Below, piece after piece: positions 30,420-39,054 of a stretch of DNA of 64,000 nucleotides. Position numbers and translations under genes: made by a program. Each line of letters begins with the position of its first letter. Within the stretch, counting starts at the first letter, position 1. The stretch is from JAZDGX01 sp964482205 (GTDB lineage Bacteria > Eisenbacteria > RBG-16-71-46 > CAIMUX01 > WJJG01), in the NCBI GenBank assembly GCA_964482205.1, contig CAYZWI010000012.1, positions 65,777 to 129,776 on the forward strand. Direction: 5' to 3'. The notes under the pieces are model-generated. The model was not told the origin of the DNA, did not search any database, and was given only the letters and a program-made list of their open reading frames with translations.

Positions 30420-33400
30420 CTACGCGGACACCCCGCCGATTTTCAATTCCAGCCCATTCTGCTGGCAGAAAGCCGCGGACAAGGTGCGGTGCTTCTTGTC
30501 CGAACAAATCTCCGAGAAGCTGTCGACTTGCGCGAGCAGCGGGTCGAGGGAGATGTTCGTGAACTGCTGGAAGCGCGTGTTGAAGTAGTCCTCGAGCACG
30601 CGGAACTCGAGCGGCACGATCTCCTGAACGGCTTCCCCCTGGCCGATCGTCTTTCTCGCATAGGGGCCGTTTTCCAGGAAATAGGTCCGGATGACGGCCA
30701 CGGCTTTGTCCAGTTGGCCCTGGGCCTCCAGCTTCCTGAGCCGTTCCTCGATTTGCCGGCGGATCTCCTGCTGGACATCGGGGTCCCCGCCGATCTTGAG
30801 GACGGCCCCGCGGAGCATTCCCAGCTGCTTGGGCACGATCACGCCGTATTCGGGAGTCTGATAGTGGTAGATGTCCCGGGTGGAGCCGCCGCCCGCGACC
30901 ACTTGAGAGGTGACCCCGATCACGCCCAGGGGCAGGCCGACGAGAAAGAGCTCGAGAGCCAGACGCTGGTGATTGAGCTCGTCAATCTCCATCTTGTCGA
31001 TCCAGGGAAACTTCCACTCCTCCTTTGAAGTGTGAAGGCGGTCGTGCCCTCCACGCATGCTTTCCTTGTAGGCGTGGCTCAGGCCCTGGAGCGCGGAGCT
31101 GAAGCACAGCGGGAAGCCTGCGATCTGTGTGAAGAAGAGCACCACATAGGGGACCGTGCCCGGGTCATGGACCATGGGAGGCATGTCGGCCGAGACGGCG
31201 CTTTGGACGATAGTCTCGAATTCCTTATACTCCGGACCGACCTCCATTTTATAGGAGCTGACGAAGTATTCGTTGTGCGCCGTCTCGACAAAATTCGGGC
31301 TGCGCTCGAACCAAGGCATGGATTTCTTGATCACGGCCTGGATGTTCGCGCGCCTCACATCCGGATCGGCCCAGCGCATGTTCATCACGCTGATCACATT
31401 GATGACGTCGAGGGCATCGAACACCTGGATCGTGGATCGCGCCAGCACGGTGCCGATCGTCTCTTTCCCCACCCGGCCCACGGCGGTGGGGAGATCGAAG
31501 ATCGACAGAGGCTCGTTCGCATTCTGGGCCCAGCGGTAGTGAATCTTGGGTAGGAGCGGAGCCGCTTTGGCCAGGCATTCCCTGGCGAGGTCTCCATCTC
31601 CCGGAGTCCAACGGTTCCAAAACGCGCGCGGCATGTACATAGAGCGCACGTCCGTTGGATCATAGGGGCACAGGTTCATCGGGGAGACCTTCTCCTGGGC
31701 GAAGTCCTCGGCCCGTTCCCTCAACGACTGGGCCATGTCGAGCAAGCATTGCTTCGCTTCCTTGACATGCCGGATGAGCCCGTCGAGATGCTCGGCCGTC
31801 GCCTCGGCGACATTGAGGGCGTTTTCCAGGAAGCGTTGCTCGGCGGTGAGCAGAAGCACCGTGGCGCTTTGCCTGCAAACCCGATCGATCCCGTGCCGGA
31901 TGGTGGTCGCCTTGAGCAGGGGGGCTTCGAAGAATGTCCACCGTTCGTGCTCTGCTAATTGGAGCAACCGGTTGTTGAACATCTGGCGAGCGGCATGGAG
32001 CTTTTCATGGACCGTGTCGAGGTCGGCCTTCCATCGGAGGCAATAGCCGTCCTGAGCGCCGGTCAGGCGCCTCTGCAAATCTTCCAGGATGTCGATCGCG
32101 AACTGGACGCCGCGGTTCGCATCCTCGGTATACTCCCGGGCGATCTTCTTGCTCGCCTCGGCAAGCTCACCTACATAAGCCCGCCGATTCACTTCCATCT
32201 GGCGGTAGAGGTCGCCCCACTCCTTGAAGGTCTCGACATTCGTGCTCGGCTGGACGAGGAGCTTGTGTTCGTAATCTTCGATCCACTGCTTCAGGTATCC
32301 GTGGCGGGAAAGGCTCGGCTGCTGGCCTTCCCTGGCATTGCGGCGGATGCGTTCGATGGAATTCCTGATCGAGTCGAGCAAAGTTTCCCCGGCCTTGGAG
32401 CCCTTCAGGAGCGCCTCGCGGAAATTGTCCACGGAGTGGATTTCCCCGGAGACCGTACGCTCGCCGATAAACATCGGGACTCCGCCTTCCATGAGAATCC
32501 GGTCGGCCACCTCGCGGCTGTTGTCCATGGTCACCGTGCCCGCCATGAGTCCGAACGTGTCGGCCCACAAATAGTAGCTGGCGGATTTCTTGATGCGTTC
32601 CATGGGGAGGTAGATTCTCGAAAGCCCGAACGTCTGATAGCCCGTCGAAAAGACCTCACGCAAAAGGAGGCGATTGGTGTTGTTCGGGTCGTAATGCGGG
32701 TAGGGATACATCGCGTTCAGATGTTGATCCTGATTGGCATAGGTGCTGCGCTTTTGGGTTCCAAAGCCGGAGACCGAATAATCGAGAAAGATGTGATCCG
32801 CCACGAGGTCGAACAGGCCTTCCCGGGCCTCGCGGCCCGACACCGTCTGGCTCATCAGATTCTTCCCGTCGATCAGGAATACGCGGGTGAAGGGCGACTG
32901 GGTGATGTGCTGAGGCGGGCGATGGTTGGCCCAGCGGTCGTCGAAGGCCATCCCCCGGACCGTCAGGCTTTCATAGTGCTCCAATTCCATCAGGCTCGCA
33001 TAGGCGTTGGCCTTCAGGCGGTCCTTCGAGCCGGGCAGGTAGTCGAAGGCGGAAGGCATGACCAGAAAGGCCATCGTCTCCACGCCCTTCATGTTGAGGT
33101 CGCGCAGCAGATAGCCGAGGTCGAGGAAGGCGCCGCTGCCGGTGCCCCCGGCCAGGGAGGCGATCACATAGACCCAGACCTTCTGGTTGTCGACCGTGAT
33201 GCCGCGTTGCGCCATGCGGGCGGTCGCGCCCGGATCACGCGCCTGACCGATGAGCTGTGCAATCCGTTGCTGAATCGTGCCCGCGTGCTTCCAGATTGCC
33301 AGGCGGGCATATCCGCGAATCTGGCCGGCCCCTGAATTCAGGGCCGAGGACTTCAGCGGCGACTGGTCTTCGTACCACCATTTGCGCAAGGAAGGGAAGT

Positions 33401-33710
33401 CCTGCAACTTGTCTGTGAATGTGCGGTAGTTCTCGAGCGTCGCAGGGTAGAAATCATCAGCGTTCAGCTTGTAGTACTTCTGGTTCTCATCCTTCAAATC
33501 CTTGTCGTCCGCATCCGTATCGATGTACAGGTACTGGACGATGGGCCATTCGTCCAGCCCGAAGGTCGAGGAGAGGTCATAGAACTTCTTGCGGATGCGA
33601 AGGAGGACCTCTCCTCCCGTTCCGCCAAGGCCGATAAGGATGCCGGGGATCGGGTGCAATAGATTCTGGACCGCGGGACCGGCGCCGCCTGGATTCCCCG
33701 CCTCATACAT
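30420..33710 (-). CDS. Large tubulin-like GTPase (Tubulin_2-type)
   Basis: 1096 residues, much longer than FtsZ. The N-terminal GTPase domain has the T1-like loop GLGGTGGE (27-34) and the tubulin/FtsZ T4 signature in ASLAGGTGSGAF (185-196), with IDTDADD between them. These match the divergent tubulin-like proteins grouped in Pfam as Tubulin_2. The remaining 800 residues are mostly helical (for example ITVDNQ, coiled stretches around 440-700) and unassigned. The ATG at 33710 has AAAGGAGG at ideal spacing; an ATG eight codons earlier is less good. It is likely a filament-forming or nucleotide-switch component at the membrane: the genes on both sides code for envelope proteins. No FtsZ C-terminal tail is seen, and this is not the cell-division FtsZ. 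Confidence 0.9.
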   Translation of the reverse strand: MYEAGNPGGAGPAVQNLLHPIPGILIGLGGTGGEVLLRIRKKFYDLSSTFGLDEWPIVQYLYIDTDADDKDLKDENQKYYKLNADDFYPATLENYRTFTDKLQDFPSLRKWWYEDQSPLKSSALNSGAGQIRGYARLAIWKHAGTIQQRIAQLIGQARDPGATARMAQRGITVDNQKVWVYVIASLAGGTGSGAFLDLGYLLRDLNMKGVETMAFLVMPSAFDYLPGSKDRLKANAYASLMELEHYESLTVRGMAFDDRWANHRPPQHITQSPFTRVFLIDGKNLMSQTVSGREAREGLFDLVADHIFLDYSVSGFGTQKRSTYANQDQHLNAMYPYPHYDPNNTNRLLLREVFSTGYQTFGLSRIYLPMERIKKSASYYLWADTFGLMAGTVTMDNSREVADRILMEGGVPMFIGERTVSGEIHSVDNFREALLKGSKAGETLLDSIRNSIERIRRNAREGQQPSLSRHGYLKQWIEDYEHKLLVQPSTNVETFKEWGDLYRQMEVNRRAYVGELAEASKKIAREYTEDANRGVQFAIDILEDLQRRLTGAQDGYCLRWKADLDTVHEKLHAARQMFNNRLLQLAEHERWTFFEAPLLKATTIRHGIDRVCRQSATVLLLTAEQRFLENALNVAEATAEHLDGLIRHVKEAKQCLLDMAQSLRERAEDFAQEKVSPMNLCPYDPTDVRSMYMPRAFWNRWTPGDGDLARECLAKAAPLLPKIHYRWAQNANEPLSIFDLPTAVGRVGKETIGTVLARSTIQVFDALDVINVISVMNMRWADPDVRRANIQAVIKKSMPWFERSPNFVETAHNEYFVSSYKMEVGPEYKEFETIVQSAVSADMPPMVHDPGTVPYVVLFFTQIAGFPLCFSSALQGLSHAYKESMRGGHDRLHTSKEEWKFPWIDKMEIDELNHQRLALELFLVGLPLGVIGVTSQVVAGGGSTRDIYHYQTPEYGVIVPKQLGMLRGAVLKIGGDPDVQQEIRRQIEERLRKLEAQGQLDKAVAVIRTYFLENGPYARKTIGQGEAVQEIVPLEFRVLEDYFNTRFQQFTNISLDPLLAQVDSFSEICSDKKHRTLSAAFCQQNGLELKIGGVSA

Positions 33711-33749
33711 GGTACCGCCTCCTTTCCTGTCCAACCGCGAACATTCGCT

Positions 33750-34574
33750 TTAGGCCGTTGCCGGCGCAGGTTCCTGGTGACTCCGCAGGGCGAGGAACAA
33801 CCGAAAGAGAACCACAATACCGAGCAGCCCCAGTAGAGCCCAGTCAAGAATCCCCCGAGGAAAGAAGAGATAGAGGAACACCGCGTAGCCCAAGAGGGCG
33901 AAAAGCCACCAGAGGAAGGCAGCCAGATCACGGCTCTGGTCGACATTCGCGCCTTTGGACAAACGCCACTCATAGAAGGGGCGATAGATCCCGAAGGTGA
34001 TCACCAGGAGAAACGCCGCGAAGATGAGATAATGATGAATCTGATGGGGTCTTCGCCACGGAACGATGATCGGCTGGGAAAGGCCAACGATGCCCTCCGG
34101 GCGAGCGGAGAACTGGCGGGGAGGCACTCCGGTGAACAGGTTCCCATTGCGGTAGAAGAGAAGCTCGTACGGAATCTGCTCCCCGGCCTTCGTAGGCGCC
34201 ACGGCCTTGATGGTGGCGACGGATCCGCCGCCTTCGCTCCGGCTGTCGAAGCGTACGCCTCTCCTGTCTTCGTGCGCGAACGAGGTTCCGTCATCGCCCG
34301 TGACAGGGTCGGGAATCGCACTCAGGTTGGGGATCGCCAGCTGGTTCAAGCGAACCCCGAAGGTCCCCGCTGCGACCCAGGGGCGCCCATCCAGATCTTG
34401 CACGGTGTACTTCTTGCTCGCCGTCCGATACCCCCCCGAAGACGAGGAGGAGGTGGCCGGTGGGGTCTGGCGCCAACCCTGCGACATGGCCGGTTGAAAG
34501 AAGACGCAAGCAAGCAAGACAACTACCCAAGCGAGCCGTTTCCCAAACACCGCGCACATACGCTTCGGACCCAT
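33750..34574 (-). CDS. Exported protein with three C-terminal transmembrane helices
   Basis: 274 residues. The ATG at 34574 follows GGGGGGAG. A signal peptide (residues 12-30, LAWVVVLLACVFFQPAMSQ) leads to a polar Ser-rich linker and a soluble domain of about 120 residues. Three hydrophobic helices follow: YLIFAAFLLVITFGIY, LAAFLWWLFALLGYAVFLYLFF and DWALLGLLGIVVLFRLFLAL. The longer ORF overlaps the vWA gene and lacks a ribosome site. I do not recognise the family. Its position between the tubulin-like and vWA genes with 20-40 bp gaps suggests an inner-membrane anchor for that machinery. Confidence 0.85.
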   Translation of the reverse strand: MGPKRMCAVFGKRLAWVVVLLACVFFQPAMSQGWRQTPPATSSSSSGGYRTASKKYTVQDLDGRPWVAAGTFGVRLNQLAIPNLSAIPDPVTGDDGTSFAHEDRRGVRFDSRSEGGGSVATIKAVAPTKAGEQIPYELLFYRNGNLFTGVPPRQFSARPEGIVGLSQPIIVPWRRPHQIHHYLIFAAFLLVITFGIYRPFYEWRLSKGANVDQSRDLAAFLWWLFALLGYAVFLYLFFPRGILDWALLGLLGIVVLFRLFLALRSHQEPAPATA

Positions 34575-34594
34575 GGCTCCCCCCTTGTCTTGGG

Positions 34595-36259
34595 TCAATC
34601 CAAGAACAGCTTCACACCGTACGCGTTTCCCGGCACTCGGACGGTGACCGTCTGGGGCTCTCGTTGAACGAATGTGGGCCGGGTGTCCGGTCCCCACGGC
34701 ACAAAGCGGACCTTGCCGGACAGCGCGCGTTTGAAGGTCCCGATGCGCGTCCCGTCTGTCTCTACAGCGGCGGGACGCAAGGCCGAGACCAGTGCCCGAT
34801 GGGGATCGGCTCCGGAGACCGCATACCGCACCGCTTGGGTCTGCATGGCGAAAAAGAGGACCCCGCTGCCCGCCATGCCCAGCAATCCGAGCACGATCGG
34901 TCCGAGCCAGGCGAGCCAGTCGTTGATTCGAATGGTGAAGCGCGTGTCATACTGTTGGGGCAGACGCAGCGTCTCTCCCCGGTCGGTACCATGTCGCATC
35001 AGCGTCCGGACGCCGTCGATCAGGCGGATCCGATCCGCCAGTTGGGCAAGGATCTCGCTGGCCAAATCCGTATTGGGGTCCGAAAGGTCGAGGACCACGG
35101 CCCAGTCCGCCCGACCTTCCAGCGTCGCCACCTTTCCCGGGAACAGCGTGCGCAAGGACCGATGGGCGAGCTTCGGCCTGATGAGTCCTCCGGAAGGAAA
35201 CTCCATCTTGAAGCTCGCCGTGCAGGGTCTTCCAGGCTCCAGCACGTCGATGATCGGAGGAGTGATGTACGCGGACTGAGGATCGGGGACCTCGAGGGCC
35301 GGGGAATATTCGGCGGAGAAGGAGAAGACGACCGGCTCGACTTTCACATTCCGGAAGATCCATTCCGACATGCAGGATTCAAAATAGAAGGTGATCGTAC
35401 CTTCCAGCGGAACGCCCAACGAAAGATTGGAAAACTCCAGTGTCTTGCCATTCACCGCGAAGTCGGCCTTGCAAGCCCCCTGGGCTTCAAACACCGGCTC
35501 GGGCGTCTGGGCGATGCGCGGCGGAAGCAGCCGTCCGCCTTTGCAGGAAATCGGCACCAGCGCGTCTGCCAGAAACCCGCGGGACCTGGCCGCTTCGCAA
35601 ATGCCTTCGATGCGCGCAGTCAGGTCCGGCAGGCCTTCATCGGTCGCGTCTTCCGTTCCCGCGATCGCATACAGAACGAGATTCTCTTCCATCCCGTTCG
35701 GATTACGAAGCAAGGGGAGGATCTGAATGGAGCGGAACCGCGGATCGGACCCGAGAACCGAGTAAAAGCTCTCGATTCCCGAGCTCTGGCCGGCAACGTC
35801 CTGCCAGTTGTCGGTCAGCATCCAGATGATTACCGGCCCGCCGGGAGCCAGATTCTCCCAGTCGAGCAGGGCCTTGCGAATCGCCTGGTGCAGATCGGTG
35901 TCATAAGAAGTTGCTTGCAGCGAGGGCGCCACCTCCCCGGCGAATTGTCCGAGCTCGCTTTCGATGACGAAAGGACGGGGAGTGTTGTCAGGCCAGAGAC
36001 GCAGGGAATCGTGCGGCTGGAAGGAGCCGCTCGGCTCCAAATGAAACGCCCTCGCGATCGCTTGCTCCTGGGGAAGAATGACGAGCGAATTGGCAAGCAG
36101 TCCATTCCTGACGAATGCGGCGTTCTCCGAGTTCGTCCAGGAAGGCTTCATGCTGCCCGACGTATCAAAAATGAATATGTGGGTGACCGACGCGGCCGCC
36201 GTCCCCCAAATGAGCGCGAGGCCGAAAAGAACGAGCAAGAAGCGAGCGATCGGTTTCAT
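34595..36259 (-). CDS. von Willebrand factor A domain protein, membrane-anchored
   Basis: 554 residues. A signal peptide (1-23) is followed immediately by a vWA domain with an intact MIDAS start DTSGS (32-36, in HIFIFDTSGSMKPS), and IIWMLTDNWQD supplies the later metal-site Asp region. About 200 residues of Ig-like text follow, then one transmembrane helix at about 448-473 (WLAWLGPIVLGLLGMAGSG) and a 80-residue C-terminal tail, probably cytoplasmic. vWA domains bind partner proteins through the metal site. Placed 15-20 bp from both neighbours, it is likely the periplasmic adaptor of the cluster, tethered so that its tail can meet the tubulin-like or Hsp70-like proteins. Confidence 0.9.
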   Translation of the reverse strand: MKPIARFLLVLFGLALIWGTAAASVTHIFIFDTSGSMKPSWTNSENAAFVRNGLLANSLVILPQEQAIARAFHLEPSGSFQPHDSLRLWPDNTPRPFVIESELGQFAGEVAPSLQATSYDTDLHQAIRKALLDWENLAPGGPVIIWMLTDNWQDVAGQSSGIESFYSVLGSDPRFRSIQILPLLRNPNGMEENLVLYAIAGTEDATDEGLPDLTARIEGICEAARSRGFLADALVPISCKGGRLLPPRIAQTPEPVFEAQGACKADFAVNGKTLEFSNLSLGVPLEGTITFYFESCMSEWIFRNVKVEPVVFSFSAEYSPALEVPDPQSAYITPPIIDVLEPGRPCTASFKMEFPSGGLIRPKLAHRSLRTLFPGKVATLEGRADWAVVLDLSDPNTDLASEILAQLADRIRLIDGVRTLMRHGTDRGETLRLPQQYDTRFTIRINDWLAWLGPIVLGLLGMAGSGVLFFAMQTQAVRYAVSGADPHRALVSALRPAAVETDGTRIGTFKRALSGKVRFVPWGPDTRPTFVQREPQTVTVRVPGNAYGVKLFLD

Positions 36260-36274
36260 CTTCCCACCCGCCTT

Positions 36275-37609
36275 TCAACCGGCTCCAAACGCCAAGCGAT
36301 GAACGAGGCCGTCCCGCCTGACGGCGATGATTTCGGAACCCCCGGGTACCGCGCTGACATAGGGATACACCGACGGGGAGTCGTCGGGATACGGGTCCAG
36401 GCGGTTGACGCCGCGGTACGAAAACCGATAAGGATGCAGTAGACCACAAGAGGCCGAGGAAAAGACCAGGAAATCGCCCAAGGCAACGGCCGCCTCGCGG
36501 GCCAGCTCCGTGGGATGATCTTGCACGCAAATCGGCTGGTTTCCGTTCAGGATTCTGAACCCGTTGGCAAAGCAGATGATCACGAAGGTCGCGGCCAGTG
36601 TGAGTCCGTGAGGAAACGAGCCTTTCAGGCCGCTGACGAGGTTCGTCGTGAGACTGGGCGACTTGAGGTTGATAGACACGAGGCTGCTGTCGGGAGGGTC
36701 TCCCGCGATCGAGTAGGCAATATCTCCATGCGCCGCCGGGTGGATGCTCGGACAGAACCCGCTCGGAGACGAATGGTGATTGGCGGCAATCATGGGCGAG
36801 GGTTCCAGCGGGCGGTACTGATAAACGCCTCCCGCGCCCGTCATCACCACCAGCACTTTCTGCGGGGAGACGATCAGCGGCATGAGCAGGCCTTGACAAT
36901 CGCTGAAGGGATCGGATTCCCAGCACAGCTCAAAGCGCTCCCGGTCGCCGGGTCGAAAGGCGAGCGCTTTCCAACACCTGCCTCCGTCACCGAAACAGGT
37001 GACCGCAAGATAGTCGTCGCATGCGACCAGCGAATGGCGACCGAATGCCCATCCCTGCGGAAGCTCATGAATCACGAGCGGATCTGTCTGGCCGCGCAGA
37101 CGAAACATTGTAAGGGTTCGTGAACCCGCGACAAAGAGAGAATGCCCTTGGACAACCGGGGTGGAATGATAGCCGGCCTCATCCGCGGGAGCGGACCAGT
37201 TCTTTTGTAAGGCGAGGTCCTCTTTGTTCAAGGCGAGCACCCGTCCGGATGTCGTCGTGACATAGACCATTCCATAGGCAATCAGCAGGCCCGCTTCGAC
37301 ATTGTCTTCGCACGCGAAATCAGCCTCCCGGCGCAGCATGACCGAGGGCGAATGCGAATCGACTTTCAAGGTGCAATGGGTTTGACAACTATCCCGCATG
37401 GAACTGCGGGCATGATGGGTCCAGCAGTCGGCGCCTTGAATCAGGGTGCGCCCGCAGCCGCGGCAGTAAGTCGCGAAAGTCTGATTCGTCGCACCGCAGC
37501 CCGTGCAAGGCCAGACGGTCCGTTTGCAGTCAGGACAGTACCGTTGATCGCCGAGATCGGCCACATGGTCGCACTTGGGATACGGGCAATCTCTGAGATC
37601 TCCGCTCAC
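36275..37609 (-). CDS. Zinc-ribbon protein with beta-propeller-like (PQQ/WD-type) domain
   Basis: 444 residues starting at a GTG with AGCAGGGAG upstream; another GTG 33 bp earlier is possible but lacks a ribosome site. The first 60 residues hold a Cys array CPYPKC...CPDC...CTGC...CRGC, that is, two or three zinc ribbons. After residue 90, repeated blade-like segments occur (GLLIAYGMVYVTTTSGRVLAL, GHSLFVAGSRTLTMF, DDYLAVTCFGDGG, KVLVVMTGAGGVYQY, GDFLVFSSASCG), typical of a PQQ-like or WD-type propeller. It has no signal peptide, so it is cytoplasmic. Probably a scaffold that reads a partner or assembles the cytoplasmic side of the complex. Other proteins of the cluster also carry Cys-pair ribbons. 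Confidence 0.82.
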   Translation of the reverse strand: MSGDLRDCPYPKCDHVADLGDQRYCPDCKRTVWPCTGCGATNQTFATYCRGCGRTLIQGADCWTHHARSSMRDSCQTHCTLKVDSHSPSVMLRREADFACEDNVEAGLLIAYGMVYVTTTSGRVLALNKEDLALQKNWSAPADEAGYHSTPVVQGHSLFVAGSRTLTMFRLRGQTDPLVIHELPQGWAFGRHSLVACDDYLAVTCFGDGGRCWKALAFRPGDRERFELCWESDPFSDCQGLLMPLIVSPQKVLVVMTGAGGVYQYRPLEPSPMIAANHHSSPSGFCPSIHPAAHGDIAYSIAGDPPDSSLVSINLKSPSLTTNLVSGLKGSFPHGLTLAATFVIICFANGFRILNGNQPICVQDHPTELAREAAVALGDFLVFSSASCGLLHPYRFSYRGVNRLDPYPDDSPSVYPYVSAVPGGSEIIAVRRDGLVHRLAFGAG

Positions 37610-37740
37610 CGTTGCTCCCTGCTCAACTCCGCGATTCTTCACATTTGAGGCTCACCAGAGTACCCGACCTGGCCTCCAGGCGGCAAGCTGGAATCCAGGC
37701 GACGCCCCAATGGCACGGCGCGCCCAGGAGCGGTGGCAAG

Positions 37741-38925
37741 TCACGCGCCGTCTTCCGGTTGGGAGGACTCCTTCGGAATGTCCTCCAGATCGTCGATCGT
37801 CGGTCGCCGGCCCATGCGAATATGAAAGCTCGGCTTGGTCGTCTCGATGTCGTTTTTGCCTACGACCAGCCGCAGCTTGCCCGGGCGATCGCCTTCACTC
37901 TTGAAGCGAAAACGCAATTGGCCCAATCCCTGGCCGGGAATCGGCTGCTCGGGAGCGTCCCGCTCGAGCGGTTGGTTTAGCACGGACAGTGGAACGAGGC
38001 GCCTTTGCCACCCGATTCCTGATCCCAAGACTCTCATTCTTTTGAGGGAAGCGTTGGAGATCCAGAACGAACGCTGGACCGGGAAGCCGGGCACCAACCA
38101 CTCTTCCTGCAGATCCAGGTCCTCGCGCATCCCATCCTTCTTGAAGGGCAAGGCGATGATGTCCAAGCCCGCTTGATCGACATGCTTCGGCCCTTCTTCG
38201 CCCGGCCGGCGCAAGCAGAAGTGAATCCGATTGGATCCGGGTTGCAGGGCGCCGAGAGCGACATGAAACGTTTCCTCCCGGATCTCTGGTTGCGGTGCCG
38301 GTTGCAGAAGAAGGGACCGCTCTCCTTCTTCGCGAAAACGGCAACGATGCGCCGTTTCGAGAATGAGCGTCTCGGGGTTGCCTGAGATCTCCAGTACGCC
38401 GCGAATCTCTTTATCGTCGATTTGGAGCCAGCCTGGGGAATCCCCGATCCATGGAGGAAAACGGGCGTTCGAGTGGCCGCCGCCCAACCAGACGGGACCG
38501 ACCGCCAAGGTCTTTGCGCCGCCGGGGAAATGGATCCCGGCGGCGGTTTCCGGAACACACATAGCCGGATAGACCAGGTACAGCCGCGCGATCGGCGCCG
38601 CGTCATCCGTAAACAAATCGAGCGCGATCGACGATTGCCCAGCGTTCGTCAAGCAGGATTCCGCAACCGAGAGAACCCAACCTTCGCCCGCGACTTCTTC
38701 CAGGCAGGCGTCCATGCGATCGCTCCCCCAAGCGACCGCGATTCTCTTCACGCGGTTCCACGGTCCGGTCGAGTCCAACGACCAAGAACAGAATTCGGCC
38801 TCCGTACGTTCGGCCTCCGGGAACAAGATCACACAGCGCCCGCAGTATTCAGCAGGCATGGGAGGGCGGCGAGCCACGCCGGAGGGTTGGAATTCGCACT
38901 GATGAAGAATGTAGTCGAATTCCAC
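37741..38925 (-). CDS. Conserved-cluster protein of unknown function
   Basis: 394 residues with GGGGAGG upstream of the ATG. No signal peptide or membrane helix is present. The N-terminus has scattered Cys (HQC, EYCGRC), possibly a metal site. The rest reads as beta-rich: LYLVYPAMCVPE, LQIDDKEIRGVLEISGNPETLIL, RIHFCLRR, LRFRFKSEGDRPGKLRLVVG, FHIRMGRRP. The C-terminal 120 residues could be an Ig-like domain similar in style to those of the Hsp70-like protein of the same cluster. I do not recognise a family. Its place inside the run, 131 and 129 bp from its neighbours, is the only clue to function. Confidence 0.75.
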   Translation of the reverse strand: MEFDYILHQCEFQPSGVARRPPMPAEYCGRCVILFPEAERTEAEFCSWSLDSTGPWNRVKRIAVAWGSDRMDACLEEVAGEGWVLSVAESCLTNAGQSSIALDLFTDDAAPIARLYLVYPAMCVPETAAGIHFPGGAKTLAVGPVWLGGGHSNARFPPWIGDSPGWLQIDDKEIRGVLEISGNPETLILETAHRCRFREEGERSLLLQPAPQPEIREETFHVALGALQPGSNRIHFCLRRPGEEGPKHVDQAGLDIIALPFKKDGMREDLDLQEEWLVPGFPVQRSFWISNASLKRMRVLGSGIGWQRRLVPLSVLNQPLERDAPEQPIPGQGLGQLRFRFKSEGDRPGKLRLVVGKNDIETTKPSFHIRMGRRPTIDDLEDIPKESSQPEDGA

Positions 38926-39054
38926 GGCGTCCTCCCCTTTCGCGGGCTCCGTCTACCTCTTGCCGCTGTGAGACATCATCCGGCCGCTTGCGGAATAGCA
39001 TCCGTTCGCGCCCGAGATGGACGAAGCTCGTCCGTTTCTCTTCGCCGGCCAACA

